DNA of 64,000 nucleotides from Luzula sylvatica (Eukaryota > Streptophyta > Magnoliopsida > Poales > Juncaceae), in NCBI GenBank assembly GCA_946800325.1, contig OX326959.1:53098784-53162783 (forward strand), read 5' to 3'. The notes beneath the pieces were generated by a model. The model saw only the letters and a list, made by a program, of their open reading frames with translations. It made no database searches and was not told the DNA's origin. Each line of letters begins with the position of its first letter. Within the stretch, counting starts at the first letter, position 1. Of this stretch, positions 36,043-50,100 are shown one piece after another. The translations under genes and the position numbers were made by a program.

Positions 36043-38667
36043 GGTGTTAGACTTCACTTTTTGCATTTTCAAGATTTTTCTGAAAATTTACAAATTTGTG
36101 TGTGTAAGTCTTCTATTACGGAGTATTATCAAGACAACATACAAATTGAGTATGTTTATCGTGTTACAGTTTCATTTAACATTTCAAAGAAAATATGCTA
36201 ATTGACTTTTGTTGTAGGTGTTAGACTTCACTTTTTGTATTTTCAAGAAATTTTTTGAACAATTGAAAATTGGTGTGTGTTACTCTTCTATTACGGAGTA
36301 TTTTCAAGACAACATAAAAATTGAGTATTTTGTTCGTGTTACACTTCAATTAACAAATTTTGAAGAAAATATGGTAATTGAGTTGTTTTTATAAGGTGTT
36401 CGACTTCACTTTTTGCATTTTGAAGAAATTGTTTTAAACTTTTAAAATTTGTGTGTGTTAGTCTATTATTAGAGAGTATTTTCAGAAAAACATAAAAATT
36501 GAGTATTTTGCTCGTGTCAGACTTCAATTCTAACCTTTTTAAGAAAATATGATAATTGACTTTTTTTTTAAGGTGTTAGACTTCACTTTTTGCATTTTCA
36601 AGAAATTTGTTTAAAATTTTAAAATTTGTGTGTGTTAGTCTTCTATTACAGAGTATTTTCATAAAAACATAAAAATTGAGTATTTTGCTCGTGTTACACT
36701 TCAATTCAAAAAAATTGAAGAAAATATGATAATTGACTTTTTTTTATGGTGTTAGACTTCAGTTTTTGCATTTTCAAAAAAAAATTAGAAAAATTTGAAA
36801 TTTGTGTGTGTTAGTCTTCTATTACGCAGTATTTTCAGGAAAACATTGTATTTTATTCGTGTTAGACTGCAATTTTAATATTTTTAAGAAAATATGATAA
36901 TTGACTTTTCTCGAAGGTGTTAGACTTCACCTTTTGCATTTTCAATAATTTTTCATAAAATTTTCAAATTTGTGTGTGTTTGTCTTCTATTACGGTGTAT
37001 TTTCAAGACCAAATAAAAATTGAGTATGTTTATCGTGTTACACTTTCATTTAACATTTCTAAGAAAATATGATAATTGACTTTTGTTTTAGGTGTTAGAC
37101 TTCACTTTTTGTATTTTCAAGAAATTTTTTGAAAAATTGGAAATTGGTGTGTGTTACTCTTCTATTACGGAGTATTTTCAAGACAACATAAAAATTGAGT
37201 ATTTGGTTCGTCTTACACTTCAATTAATACATTTTGCAGAAAATATGGTAATTGAGTTTTTTATAAGGTGTTCGACTTCACTTTTTTCATTTTGAAGAAA
37301 TTTTTTTAAAATTTTAAAATTTCTGTGTGTTAGTCTTCTATATGAGAGTATTTTCAGAAAAACATAAAAATTTAATATTTTGCACGTGTTAGACTTCAAT
37401 TGTAACATTTTTAAGAAAATATGATAATTGACTTTTTTTTAAGGTGTTTGACTTCACTTTTTGCATTTTCAAGAAATTTGTTTAAAATTTTAAAATTTGT
37501 GTGTGTTAGTCTTCTATTACAGAGTATTTTCAGTAAAACATAAAAATTGATTATTTTTCTCATGTTACACTTCAATTCTAAATTTTTTAAGAAAATATGA
37601 TAATTGACTTTTTTTTGAAGGTAGACTTCACTTTTTGCATTTAAAAAAAAAAATTAGAAAAATTAGAAATTTGTGTGTGTTACTCTTCTATTACGGAGTA
37701 TTTTCTGGAAAATATAAAAAATGAGTATTTTATTCGTGTTAGACTCCAATTTTAACATTTTCAAGAAAATATGATAACTGACTTTTTTCGAAGGTGTTAG
37801 ACTTCACTTTTTGCATTTTGAAGAATTTTTCTGAAAATTTACAAATTTGTGTGTGTTAGTCTTCTATTACGGAGTATTTTCAAGACAACATAAAAATTGA
37901 GTATGTTTATCGTGTTACAGTTTCATTTAACATTTCTAAGAAAATATGATAATTGACTTTTGTTGTAGGTGTTAGACTTCACTTTTTGTATTTTCGAGAA
38001 ATATTTTGAAAAATTGGAAATTGGTGTGTGTTACTCTCCTATTACGGAGTATTTTCAAGCCAACATAAAAATTGAGTATTTTGTTCGTGTTACACTTCAA
38101 TTAATACATTTTGATGAAAATATGGTAATTGAGTTTTTTATAAGGTGTTCGACTTCACTTTTTGCATTTTGAAGAAATTTTTTTAAAATTTTAAAATTTG
38201 TGTGTGTTAGTCTTCTATTTGAGAGTATTTTTAGAAAAACATAAAAATTGAGTATTTTGCTCGTGTTAGACTTAAATTCTTACATTTTTAAGAAAATATG
38301 ATAATTGACTTTTTTTTTAGGTGTTATACTTCACTTTTTGCATTTTCAAGAAATTTGTTTAAAATTTTAAAATTCGTGTGTGTTAGTCTTCCATTACAGA
38401 GTATTTTCAGAAAAACATAAAAATTGAGTATTTTGCTCGTGTTACACTTCAATTCTAAATTTTTTAAGAAAATATGATAATTGACTTTTTTTGAAGATAG
38501 ACTTCACTATTTTCATTTAAAAAAAAAAATTGAAAAATTAGAATTTTGTGTGTGTTAGTCTTCTATTACGGAGTATTTTCTGGAAAACATAAAAAATGAG
38601 TATTTTATTCGTGTTAGACTCGAATTTTAACATTTTTAAGAAAATATGATAACTGACTTTTTTCGAA
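36043..38667 (+). repeat. HOR-3 copy c
   Basis: A 2625-bp copy. Private marks include ATTACGCAGTATT near 36,826 and AATATGCTAATTGAC near 36,193. It groups with copies a and b in having GCAGAAAATATGGTAATTGA and TTAGACTTCAC in the second A/B pair. Confidence 0.93.
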
Positions 38668-41291
38668 GGTGTTAGACTTCACTTTTTGCATTTTCAAGAT
38701 TTTTCTGAAAATTTACAAATTTGTGTGTGTAAGTCTTCTATTACGGAGTATTATCAAGACAACATACAAATTGAGTATGTTTATCGTGTTACAGTTTCAT
38801 TTAACATTTCAAAGAAAATATGATAATTGACTTTTGTTGTAGGTGTTAGACTTCACTTTTTGTATTTTCAAGAAATTTTTTGAACAATTGAAAATTGGTG
38901 TGTGTTACTCTTCTATTACGGAGTATTTTCAAGACAACATAAAAATTGAGTATTTTGTTCGTGTTACACTTCAATTAACAAATTTTGAAGAAAATATGGT
39001 AATTGAGTTGTTTTTATAAGGTGTTCGACTTCACTTTTTGCATTTTGAAGAAATTGTTTTAAACTTTTAAAATTTGTGTGTGTTAGTCTATTATTAGAGA
39101 GTATTTTCAGAAAAACATAAAAATTGAGTATTTTGCTCGTGTCAGACTTCAATTCTAACCTTTTTAAGAAAATATGATAATTGACTTTTTTTTAAGGTGT
39201 TAGACTTCACTTTTTGCATTTTCAAGAAATTTGTTTAAAATTTTAAAATTTGTGTGTGTTAGTCTTCTATTACAGAGTATTTTCATAAAAACATAAAAAT
39301 TGAGTATTTTGCTCGTGTTACACTTCAATTCAAAAAAATTGAAGAAAATATGATAATTGACTTTTTTTTATGGTGTTAGACTTCAGTTTTTGCATTTTCA
39401 AAAAAAAATTAGAAAAATTTGAAATTTGTGTGTGTTAGTCTTCTATTACGGAGTATTTTCAGGAAAACATTGTATTTTATTCGTGTTAGACTGCAATTTT
39501 AATATTTTTAAGAAAATATGATAATTGACTTTTCTCGAAGGTGTTAGACTTCACCTTTTGCATTTTCAATAATTTTTCATAAAATTTTCAAATTTGTGTG
39601 TGTTTGTCTTCTATTACGGTGTATTTTCAAGACCAAATAAAAATTGAGTATGTTTATCGTGTTACACTTTCATTTAACATTTCTAAGAAAATATGATAAT
39701 TGACTTTTGTTTTAGGTGTAAGACTTCACTTTTTGTATTTTCAAGAAATTTTTTGAAAAATTGGAAATTGGTGTGTGTTACTCTTCTATTACGGAGTATT
39801 TTCAAGACAACATAAAAATTGAGTATTTGGTTCGTCTTACACTTCAATTAATACATTTTGCAGAAAATTTGGTAATTGAGTTTTTTATAAGGTGTTCGAC
39901 TTCACTTTTTTCATTTCGAAGAAATTGTTTTAAAATTTTAAAATTTCTGTGTGTTAGTCTTCTATATGAGAGTATTTTCAGAAAAACATAAAAATTTAAT
40001 ATTTTGCACGTGTTAGACTTCAATTGTAACATTTTTAAGAAAATATGATAATTGACTTTTTTTTAAGGTGTTTGACTTCACTTTTTGCATTTTCAAGAAA
40101 TTTGTTTAAAATTTTAAAATTTGTGTGTGTTAGTCTTCTATTACAGAGTATTTTCAGTAAAACATAAAAATTGATTATTTTTCTCATCTTACACTTCAAT
40201 TCTAAATTTTTTAAGAAAATATGATAATTGACTTTTTTTTGAAGGTAGACTTCACTTTTTGCATTTAAAAAAAAAAATTAGAAAAATTAGAAATTTGTGT
40301 GTGTTACTCTTCTATTACGGAGTATTTTCTGGAAAATGTAAAAAATGAGTATTTTATTCGTGTTAGACTCCAATTTTAACATTTTCAAGAAAATATGATA
40401 ACTGACTTTTTTCGAAGGTGTTAGACTTCACTTTTTGCATTTTGAAGAATTTTTCTGAAAATTTACAAATATGTGTGTGTTAGTCTTCTATTACGGAGTA
40501 TTTTCAAGACAACATAAAAATTGAGTATGTTTATCGTGTTACAGTTTCATTTAACATTTCTAAGAAAATATGATAATTGACTTTTGTTGTAGGTGTTAGA
40601 CTTCACTTTTTGTATTTTCGAGAAATATTTTGAAAAATTGGAAATTGGTGTGTGTTACTCTCCTATTACGGAGTATTTTCAAGCCAACATAAAAATTGAG
40701 TATTTTGTTCGTGTTACACTTCAATTAATACATTTTGATGAAAATATGGTAATTGAGTTTTTTATAAGGTGTTCGACTTCACTTTTTGCATTTTGAAGAA
40801 ATTTTTTTAAAATTTTAAAATTTGTGTGTGTTAGTCTTCTATTTGAGAGTATTTTTAGAAAAACATTAAAATTGAGTATTTTGCTCGTGTTAGACTTAAA
40901 TTCTTACATTTTTAAGAAAATATGATAATTGACTTTTTTTTTAGGTGTTATACTTCACTTTTTGCATTTTCAAGAAATTTGTTTAAAATTTTAAAATTCG
41001 TGTGTGTTAGTCTTCCATTACAGAGTATTTTCAGAAAAACATAAAAATTGAGTATTTTGCTCGTGTTACACTTCAATTCTAAATTTTTTAAGAAAATATG
41101 ATAATTGACTTTTTTTGAAGATAGACTTCACTATTTTCATTTAAAAAAAAAAATTGAAAAATTAGAATTTTGTGTGTGTTAGTATTCTATTACGGAGTAT
41201 TTTCTGGAAAACATAAAAAATGAGTATTTTATTCGTGTTAGACTCGAATTTTAACATTTTTAAGAAAATATGATAACTGACTTTTTTCGAA
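38668..41291 (+). repeat. HOR-3 copy d
   Basis: A 2624-bp copy. It is the first to carry AGGTGTAAGACTTCAC (39,715 region), GCAGAAAATTTGGTAATTGA, TCATTTCGAAGAAATTGTTT and GAAAAACATTAAAATTGAG, all shared with copies e and f. It keeps the AACAAATTTTGAAG form that copies a-c have in the first A. Confidence 0.93.
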
Positions 41292-43916
41292 GGTGTTAGA
41301 CTTCACTTTTTGCATTTTCAAGATTTTTCTGAAAATTTACAAATTTGTGTGTGTAAGTCTTCTATTACGGAGTATTATCAAGACAACATACAAATTGAGT
41401 ATGTTTATCGTGTTACAGTTTCATTTAACATTTCAAAGAAAATATGATAATTGACTTATGTTGTAGGTGTTAGACTTCACTTTTTGTATTTTCAAGAAAT
41501 TTTTTGAACAATTGAAAATTGGTGTGTGTTACTCTTCTATTACGGAGTATTTTCAAGACAACATAAAAATTGAGTATTTTGTTCGTGTTACACTTCAATT
41601 AACACATTTTTAAGAAAATATGGTAATTGAGTTGTTTTTATAAGGTGTTCGACTTCACTTTTTGCATTTTGAAGAAATTGTTTTAAACTTTTAAAATTTG
41701 TGTGTGTTAGTCTATTATTAGAGAGTATTTTCAGAAAAACATAAAAATTGAGTATTTTGCTCGTGTCTGACTTCAATTCTAACCTTTTTAAGAAAATATG
41801 ATAATTGACTTTTTTTTAAGGTGTTAGACTTCACTTTTTGCATTTTCGAGAAATTTGTTTAAAATTTTAAAATTTGTGTGTGTTAGTCTTCTATTACAGA
41901 GTATTTTCATAAAAACATAAAAATTGAGTATTTTGCTCGTGTTACACTTCAATTCAAAAAAATTGAAGAAAATATGATAATTGACTTTTTTTTATGGTGT
42001 TAGACTTCAGTTTTTGCATTTTCAAAAAAAAATTAGAAAAATTTGAAATTTGTGTGTGTTAGTCTTCTATTACGGAGTATTTTCAGGAAAACATTGTATT
42101 TTATTCGTGTTAGACTGCAATTTTAATATTTTTAAGAAAATATGATAATTGACTTTTCTCGAAGGTGTTAGACTTCACCTTTTGCATTTTCAATAATTTT
42201 TCATAAAATTTTCAAATTTGTGTGTGTTTGTCTTCTATTACGGTGTATTTTCAAGACCAAATAAAAATTGAGTATGTTTATCGTGTTACACTTTCATTTA
42301 ACATTTCTAAGAAAATATGATAATTGACTTTTGTTTTAGGTGTAAGACTTCACTTTTTGTATTTTCAAGAAATTTTTTGAAAAATTGGAAATTGGTGTGT
42401 GTTACTCTTCTATTACGGAGTATTTTCAAGACAACATAAAAATTGAGTATTTGGTTCGTCTTACACTTCAATTAATACATTTTGCAGAAAATTTGGTAAT
42501 TGAGTTTTTTATAAGGTGTTCGACTTCACTTTTTTCATTTCGAAGAAATTGTTTTAAAATTTTAAAATTTCTGTGTGTTAGTCTTCTATATGAGAGTATT
42601 TTCAGAAAAACATAAAAATTTAATATTTTGCACGTGTTAGACTTCAATTGTAACATTTTTAAGAAAATATGATAATTGACTTTTTTTTAAGGTGTTTGAC
42701 TTCACTTTTTGCATTTTCAAGAAATTTGTTTAAAATTTTAAAATTTGTGTGTGTTAGTCTTCTATTACAGAGTATTTTCAGTAAAACATAAAAATTGATT
42801 ATTTTTCTCATCTTACACTTCAATTCTAAATTTTTTAAGAAAATATGATAATTGACTTTTTTTTGAAGGTAGACTTCACTTTTTGCATTTAAAAAAAAAA
42901 AATTAGAAAAATTAGAAATTTGTGTGTGTTACTCTTCTATTACGGAGTATTTTCTGGAAAATATAAAAAATGAGTATTTTATTCGTGTTAGACTCCAATT
43001 TTAACATTTTCAAGAAAATATGATAACTGACTTTTTTCGAAGGTGTTAGACTTCACTTTTTGCATTTTGAAGAATTTTTCTGAAAATTTACAAATTTGTG
43101 TGTGTTAGTCTTCTATTACGGAGTATTTTCAAGACAACATAAAAATTGAGTATGTTTATCGTGTTACAGTTTCATTTAACATTTCTAAGAAAATATGATA
43201 ATTGACTTTTGTTGTAGGTGTTAGACTTCACTTTTTGTATTTTCGAGAAATATTTTGAAAAATTGGAAATTGGTTTGTGTTACTCTCCTATTACGGAGTA
43301 TTTTCAAGCCAACATAAAAATTGAGTATTTTGTTCGTGTTACACTACAATTAATACATTTTGATGAAAATATGGTAATTGAGTTTTTTATAAGGTGTTCG
43401 ACTTCACTTTTTGCATTTTGAAGAAATTTTTTTAAAATTTTAAAATTTGTGTGTGTTAGTCTTCTATTTGAGAGTATTTTTAGAAAAACATTAAAATTGA
43501 GTATTTTGCTCGTGTTAGACTTAAATTCTTACATTTTTAAGAAAATATGATAATTGACTTTTTTTTTAGGTGTTATACTTCACTTTTTGCATTTTCAAGA
43601 AATTTGTTTAAAATTTTAAAATTCGTGTGTGTTAGTCTTCCATTACAGAGTATTTTCAGAAAAACATAAAAATTGAGTATTTTGCTCGTGTTACACTTTA
43701 ATTCTAAATTTTTTAAGAAAATATGATAATTGACTTTTTTTGAAGATAGACTTCACTATTTTCATTTAAAAAAAAAATTTGAAAAATTAGAATTTTGTGT
43801 GTGTTAGTCTTCTATTACGGAGTATTTTCTGGAAAACATAAAAAATGAGTATTTTATTCGTGTTAGACTCGAATTTTAACATTTTTAAGAAAATATGATA
43901 ACTGACTTTTTTCGAA
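41292..43916 (+). repeat. HOR-3 copy e
   Basis: A 2625-bp copy. It gains GACTTATGTTGTAGG and AACACATTTTTAAG near its first A, both shared with copy f and the partial copy g. It also gains GGTTTGTGTTACTCTCC and TACACTACAATTAATAC, shared with copy f. Confidence 0.93.
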
Positions 43917-46541
43917 GGTGTTAGACTTCACTTTTTGCATTTTCAAGAATTTTTCTGAAAATTTACAAATTTTTGTGTGTAAGTCTTCTATTACGGAGTA
44001 TTTTCAAGACAACATACAAATTGAGTATGTTTATCGTGTTACAGTTTCATTTAACATTTCAAAGAAAATATGATAATTGACTTATGTTGTAGGTGTTAGA
44101 CTTCACTTTTTGTATTTTCAAGAAATTTTTTGAACAATTGAAAATTGGTGTGTGTTACTCTTCTATTACGGAGTATTTTCAAGACAACATAAAAATTGAG
44201 TATTTTGTTCGTGTTACACTTCAATTAACACATTTTTAAGAAAATATGGTAATTGAGTTGTTTTTATAATGTGTTCGACTTCATTTTTTGCATTTTGAAG
44301 AAATTTTTTTAAACTTTTAAAATTTGTGTGTGTTAGTCTATTATTAGAGAGTATTTTCAGAAAAACATAAAAATTGAGTATTTTGCTCGTGTCTGACTTC
44401 AATTCTAACATTTTTAAGAAAATATGATAATTGACTTTTTTTTAAGGTGTTAGACTTCACTTTTTGCATTTTCGAGAAATTTGTTTAAAATTTTAAAATT
44501 TGTGTGTGTTAGTCTTCTATTACAGAGTATTTTCATAAAAACATAAAAATTGAGTATTTTGCTCGTGTTACACTTCAATTCAAAAAAATTGAAGAAAATA
44601 TGATAATTGACTTTTTTTTATGGTGTTAGACTTCAGTTTTTGCATTTTCAAAAAAAAATTAGAAAAATTTGAAATTTGTGTGTGTTAGTCTTCTATTACG
44701 GAGTATTTTCAGGAAAACATTGTATTTTATTCGTGTTAGACTGCAATTTTAATATTTTTAAGAAAATATGATAATTGACTTTTCTCGAAGGTGTTAGACT
44801 TCACCTTTTGCATTTTCAATAATTTTTCATAAAATTTTCAAATTTGTGTGTGTTTGTCTTCTATTACGGTGTATTTTCAAGACCAAATAAAAATTGAGTA
44901 TGTTTATCGTGTTACACTTTCATTTAACATTTCTAAGAAAATATGATAATTGACTTTTGTTTTAGGTGTAAGACTTCACTTTTTGTATTTTCAAGAAATT
45001 TTTTGAAAAATTGGAAATTGGTGTGTGTTACTCTTCTATTACGGAGTATTTTCAAGACAACATAAAAATTGAGTATTTGGTTCGTCTTACACTTCAATTA
45101 ATACATTTTGCAGAAAATTTGGTAATTGAGTTTTTTATAAGGTGTTCGACTTCACTTTTTTCATTTCGAAGAAATTTTTTTAAAATTTTAAAATTTCTGT
45201 GTGTTAGTCTTCTATATGAGAGTATTTTCAGAAAAACATAAAAATTTAATATTTTGCACGTGTTAGACTTCAATTGTAACATTTTTAAGAAAATATGATA
45301 ATTGACTTTTTTTTAAGGTGTTTGACTTCACTTTTTGCATTTTCAAGAAATTTGTTTAAAATTTTAAAATTTGTGTGTGTTAGTCTTCTATTACAGAGTA
45401 TTTTCAGTAAAACATAAAAATTGATTATTTTTCTCATCTTACACTTCAATTCTAAATTTTTTAAGAAAATATGATAATTGACTTTTTTTTGAAGGTAGAC
45501 TTCACTTTTTGCATTTAAAAAAAAAAATTAGAAAAATTAGAAATTTGTGTGTGTTACTCTTCTATTACGGAGAATTTTCTGGAAAATATAAAAAATGAGT
45601 ATTTTATTCGTGTTAGACTCCAATTTTAACATTTTCAAGAAAATATGATAACTGACTTTTTTCGAAGGTGTTAGACTTCACTTTTTGCATTTTGAAGAAT
45701 TTTTCTGAAAATTTACAAATTTGTGTGTGTTAGTCTTCTATTACGGAGTATTTTCAAGACAACATAAAAATTGAGTATGTTTATCGTGTTACAGTTTCAT
45801 TTAACATTTCTAAGAAAATATGATAATTGACTTTTGTTGTAGGTGTTAGACTTCACTTTTTGTATTTTCGAGAAATATTTTGAAAAATTGGAAATTGGTT
45901 TGTGTTACTCTCCTATTACGGAGTATTTTCAAGCCAACATAAAAATTGAGTATTTTGTTCGTGTTACACTACAATTAATACATTTTGATGAAAATATGGT
46001 ACTTGAGTTTTTTATAAGGTGTTCGACTTCACTTTTTGCATTTTGAAGAAATTTTTTTAAAATTTTAAAATTTGTGTGTGTTAGTCTTCTATTTGAGAGT
46101 ATTTTTAGAAAAACATTAAAATTGAGTATTTTGCTCGTGTTAGACTTAAATTCTTACATTTTTAAGAAAATATGATAATTGACTTTTTTTTTAGGTGTTA
46201 TACTTCACTTTTTGCATTTTCAAGAAATTTGTTTAAAATTTTAAAATTCGTGTGTGTTAGTCTTCCATTACAGAGTATTTTCAGAAAAACATAAAAATTG
46301 AGTATTTTGCTCGTGTTACACTTTAATTCTAAATTTTTTAAGAAAATATGATAATTGACTTTTTTTGAAGATAGACTTCACTATTTTCATTTAAAAAAAA
46401 AATTTGAAAAATTAGAATTTTGTGTGTGTTAGTCTTCTATTACGGAGTATTTTCTGGAAAACATAAAAAATGAGTATTTTATTCGTGTTAGACTCGAATT
46501 TTAACATTTTTAAGAAAATATGATAACTGACTTTTTTCGAA
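43917..46541 (+). repeat. HOR-3 copy f
   Basis: A 2625-bp copy. Its first E lacks the 1-bp loss of copies b-e and reads ACAAATTTTTGTGTGTAAG. Its first B joint reads TATAATGTGTTCGACTTCAT. Both are shared with the partial copy g, while the rest matches copy e. Confidence 0.93.
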
Positions 46542-47145
46542 GGTGTTAGACTTCACTTTTTGCATTTTCAAGAATTTTTCTGAAAATTTACAAATTTTTG
46601 TGTGTAAGTCTTCTATTACGGAGTATTTTCAAGACAACATACAAATTGAGTATGTTTATCGTGTTACAGTTTCATTTAACATTTCAAAGAAAATATGATA
46701 ATTGACTTATGTTGTAGGTGTTAGACTTCACTTTTTGTATTTTCAAGAAATTTTTTGAACAATTGAAAATTGGTGTGTGTTACTCTTCTATTACGGAGTA
46801 TTTTCAAGACAACATAAAAATTGAGTATTTTGTTCGTGTTACACTTCAATTAACACATTTTTAAGAAAATATGGTAATTGAGTTGTTTTTATAATGTGTT
46901 CGACTTCATTTTTTGCATTTTGAAGAAATTTTTTTAAACTTTTAAAATTTGTGTGTGTTAGTCTATTATTAGAGAGTATTTTCAGAAAAACATAAAAATT
47001 GAGTATTTTGCTCGTGTCTGACTTCAATTCTAACATTTTTAAGAAAATATGATAATTGACTTTTTTTAAGGTGTTAGACTTCACTTTTTGCATTTTCGAG
47101 AAATTTGTTTAAAATTTTAAAATTTGTGTGTGTTAGTCTTCTATT
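46542..47145 (+). repeat. HOR-3 copy g, partial
   Basis: E, A, B and the first half of C match copy f closely. From about 47,146 (CTATTGCAGAGTATTTTCAG instead of the TTTTCATAAAAA form) the sequence leaves HOR-3 and becomes ordinary diverged satellite. Confidence 0.88.
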
Positions 47146-50100
47146 GCAGAGTATTTTCAGAAAAACATATAAATTGAGTATTTTGCTCATGTTACACTTC
47201 AATTCAAAAAAATTTAAGAAAATATGATAATTGACATTTTTAAAAGGTGTTAGACTACACTTTTTGCATTTTCACAAAAAAATTAGAAAAATTTGAAATT
47301 TGTGTGTGTTAGTCTTCTATTACGGAGTACTTTCAGGAAATCATTAAAAATGAGTATTTTATTCGTGTTAGATTCTAATTTTAACATTTTTAAGAAAATA
47401 TGGTAAATGAGTTTTTTATAGGGTGTTCGACTTCACTTTTTGCATTTTCAAGAAATTTGTTTAAAATTTTAAAATTTGTGTGTGTTAGTCATCTATATGA
47501 GAGTATTTCCAGAAAAACATAAAAATTTAGTATTTTGCACGTGTTAGACTTCAATTCTAACATTTTTAAGAAAATATGCCAATTGACTTTTTTTTAAGGT
47601 GTTTGACTTCACTTTTTGCATTTTCAAGAAATTTGTTTAAAATTTTAAAATTTGTGTGTGTTAGTCTTCTATTACAGATATTTTCAGAAAAACATAAAAA
47701 TTGAGTATTTTTCTCATGTTACATTTCAATTCTAAATTTTTTAAGAAAATATGATAATTGACTTTTTTTTAAGGTAGACTTCACTTTTTGCAGTTAAAAA
47801 AAAATTAGAAAAATTAGAAATTTGTGTGTGTTAGTCTTCTATTACGGAGTATTTTCTGGAAAATATAAAAAATGAGTATTTTATTAGTGTTTGACTCCAA
47901 TTTTAACATTTTTCAGAAAATATGATAACTGACTTTTTTCGAAGGTGTTAGACTTAACTTTTTGCATTTTCAAGAATTTTTCTGAAAATTTAGAAATTTG
48001 TGTGTGTTAGTCTTCTATTACGGAGTATTTTCAAGACAACATAAAAATTGAGTATGTTTATCGTGTTACAGTTTCATTTAACATTTCTAAGAAAATATGA
48101 TAATTGACTTTTGTTGTAGGTGCAAGACTTCACTTTTTGTATTTTCGAGAAATATTTTGAAAAATTGGAAATTGGTGTGTGTTACTCTCCTATTACGGAG
48201 TATTTTCAAGACAACATAAAAATTGATTATTTTGTTCGTGTTACACTTCAATTTATACATTTTGATGAAAATATGGTAATTGAGTTTTTTATAAGGTGTT
48301 GGACTTCACTTTTTGCATTTTGAAGAAATTTTTTTAAAATTTTAAAATTCGTGTGTGTTAGTCTTCTATCAGAGAGTATTTTCAGAAAACATAAAAATTG
48401 AGTATTTTGCTCGTGTTAGACTTCAATTCTAACATTTTTAAGAAAATTTGATAATTGACTTTTTTTTGAGGTGTTATACTTCACTTTTTGCATTTTCAAG
48501 AAATTTGTTAAAATTTTTAAAATTCGTGTGTGTTAGTCTCCCATTACAGAGTATTTTCAGAAAAACATAAAAATTGAGTATTTTGCTCGTGTTACACTTT
48601 AATTCTAAATTTTTTAAGAAAATATGATAATTGACTTTTTTTGAAGGTAGACTTCACTTTTTGCATTAAAAAAAAAATTAGAAAAATTAGAATTTTGTGT
48701 GTGTTACTCTTCTATTACGGAGTATTTTCAGGAAAACATAAAAAATGAGTATTTTATTCGTGTTACACTCAAATTTTAACATTTTTAAGAAAATATGATA
48801 ACTGACTTTTTTCGAAGGTGTTAGACTTCACTTTTTGCATTTTCAAGAATTGTTCTGAAAATTTACAAATTTGTGTGTGTTAGTCTTCTATTACGGAGCA
48901 TTTTCAAGACCACATAAAAATTGAGTATGTTTATTGTGTTACAGTTTCATTTAACATTTCTAAGAAAATATGCTAATTGACTTTTGTGGTAGGTGTTAGA
49001 CTTCACTTTTTGTATTTTCAAGAAATTTTTGAAAAAGTGGAAATTTGGTGTGTGTTACTCTTCTATTACGGAGTCTTTTCAAGACAACATAAAAATTGAG
49101 TATTTTGTTCGTGTTACACTTCAATTAATACATTTTGCAGAAAATATGGTAATTGAGTTCTTTATAAGGTGTTCGACTTCACTATTTGCATTTTGAAGAA
49201 ATTTTTTTAAAATTTTAAAATTTGTGTGTGTTAGTCTTCTATTAAAGAGTATTTTCAGAAAACATAAAAATTGAGTATTTTGCTCGTGTTGGACTTCAAT
49301 TCTAACATTTTTAAGAAAATATGATAATTGACTTTTTTTTAAGGCGTTAGACTTCACTTTTTAAATTTTCAAGAAATTTGTTTAAAATTTAAAATTTTGT
49401 GCGTGTTAGTCTTCCATTACAGAGTATTTTATGAAAAACATAAAAATTGAGTATTTTGCTCGTGTTACACTTCAATTCTATTTTTTTTTAAATATGATAA
49501 TTGACTTTTTTTGAAGGTAGACTTCACTTTTTGCGTTTAAAAAAAAATTAGAAAAATCATAAATTTGTGTGTGTTAGTCTTCTATTACGGAGTATTTTCA
49601 GGAAAACATTAAAAATGAGTATTTTAATCGTGTTAGACTCCAATTTTAACATTTTTAAGAAAATATGATAACTGACTTTTTTCGAAGGTGTTAGACTTCT
49701 CCTTTTGCATTTTCAAGAATTTTTCTGAAAATTTACAAATTTGTGTGTTTTAGTCTTCTATTACGGAGTATTTTCAAGACAACATAAAAATTGAGTATGT
49801 TTATCGTGTTACCCGTTTCATTTAACATTTCTAAGAAAATATGATAATTGACTTTTATTGTAGGTGTTGGACTTCACTTTTTTTATTTTCAAGAAATTTT
49901 TTGAAAAATTGGAAATTGGTGTGTGTTACTCTTCTATTATGGAGTCTTTTCAAGACAACATAAAAATTGAGTATTTTGTTCGTGTTACAGTTCAATTAAT
50001 ACATTTTGAAGAAAATATCGTAATTGAGTTTTTTATAAGGTGTTCGACTTCACTTTTTGCATTTGGAAGAAATTTTTTTAAAATTTTAAAATTTGTGTGT

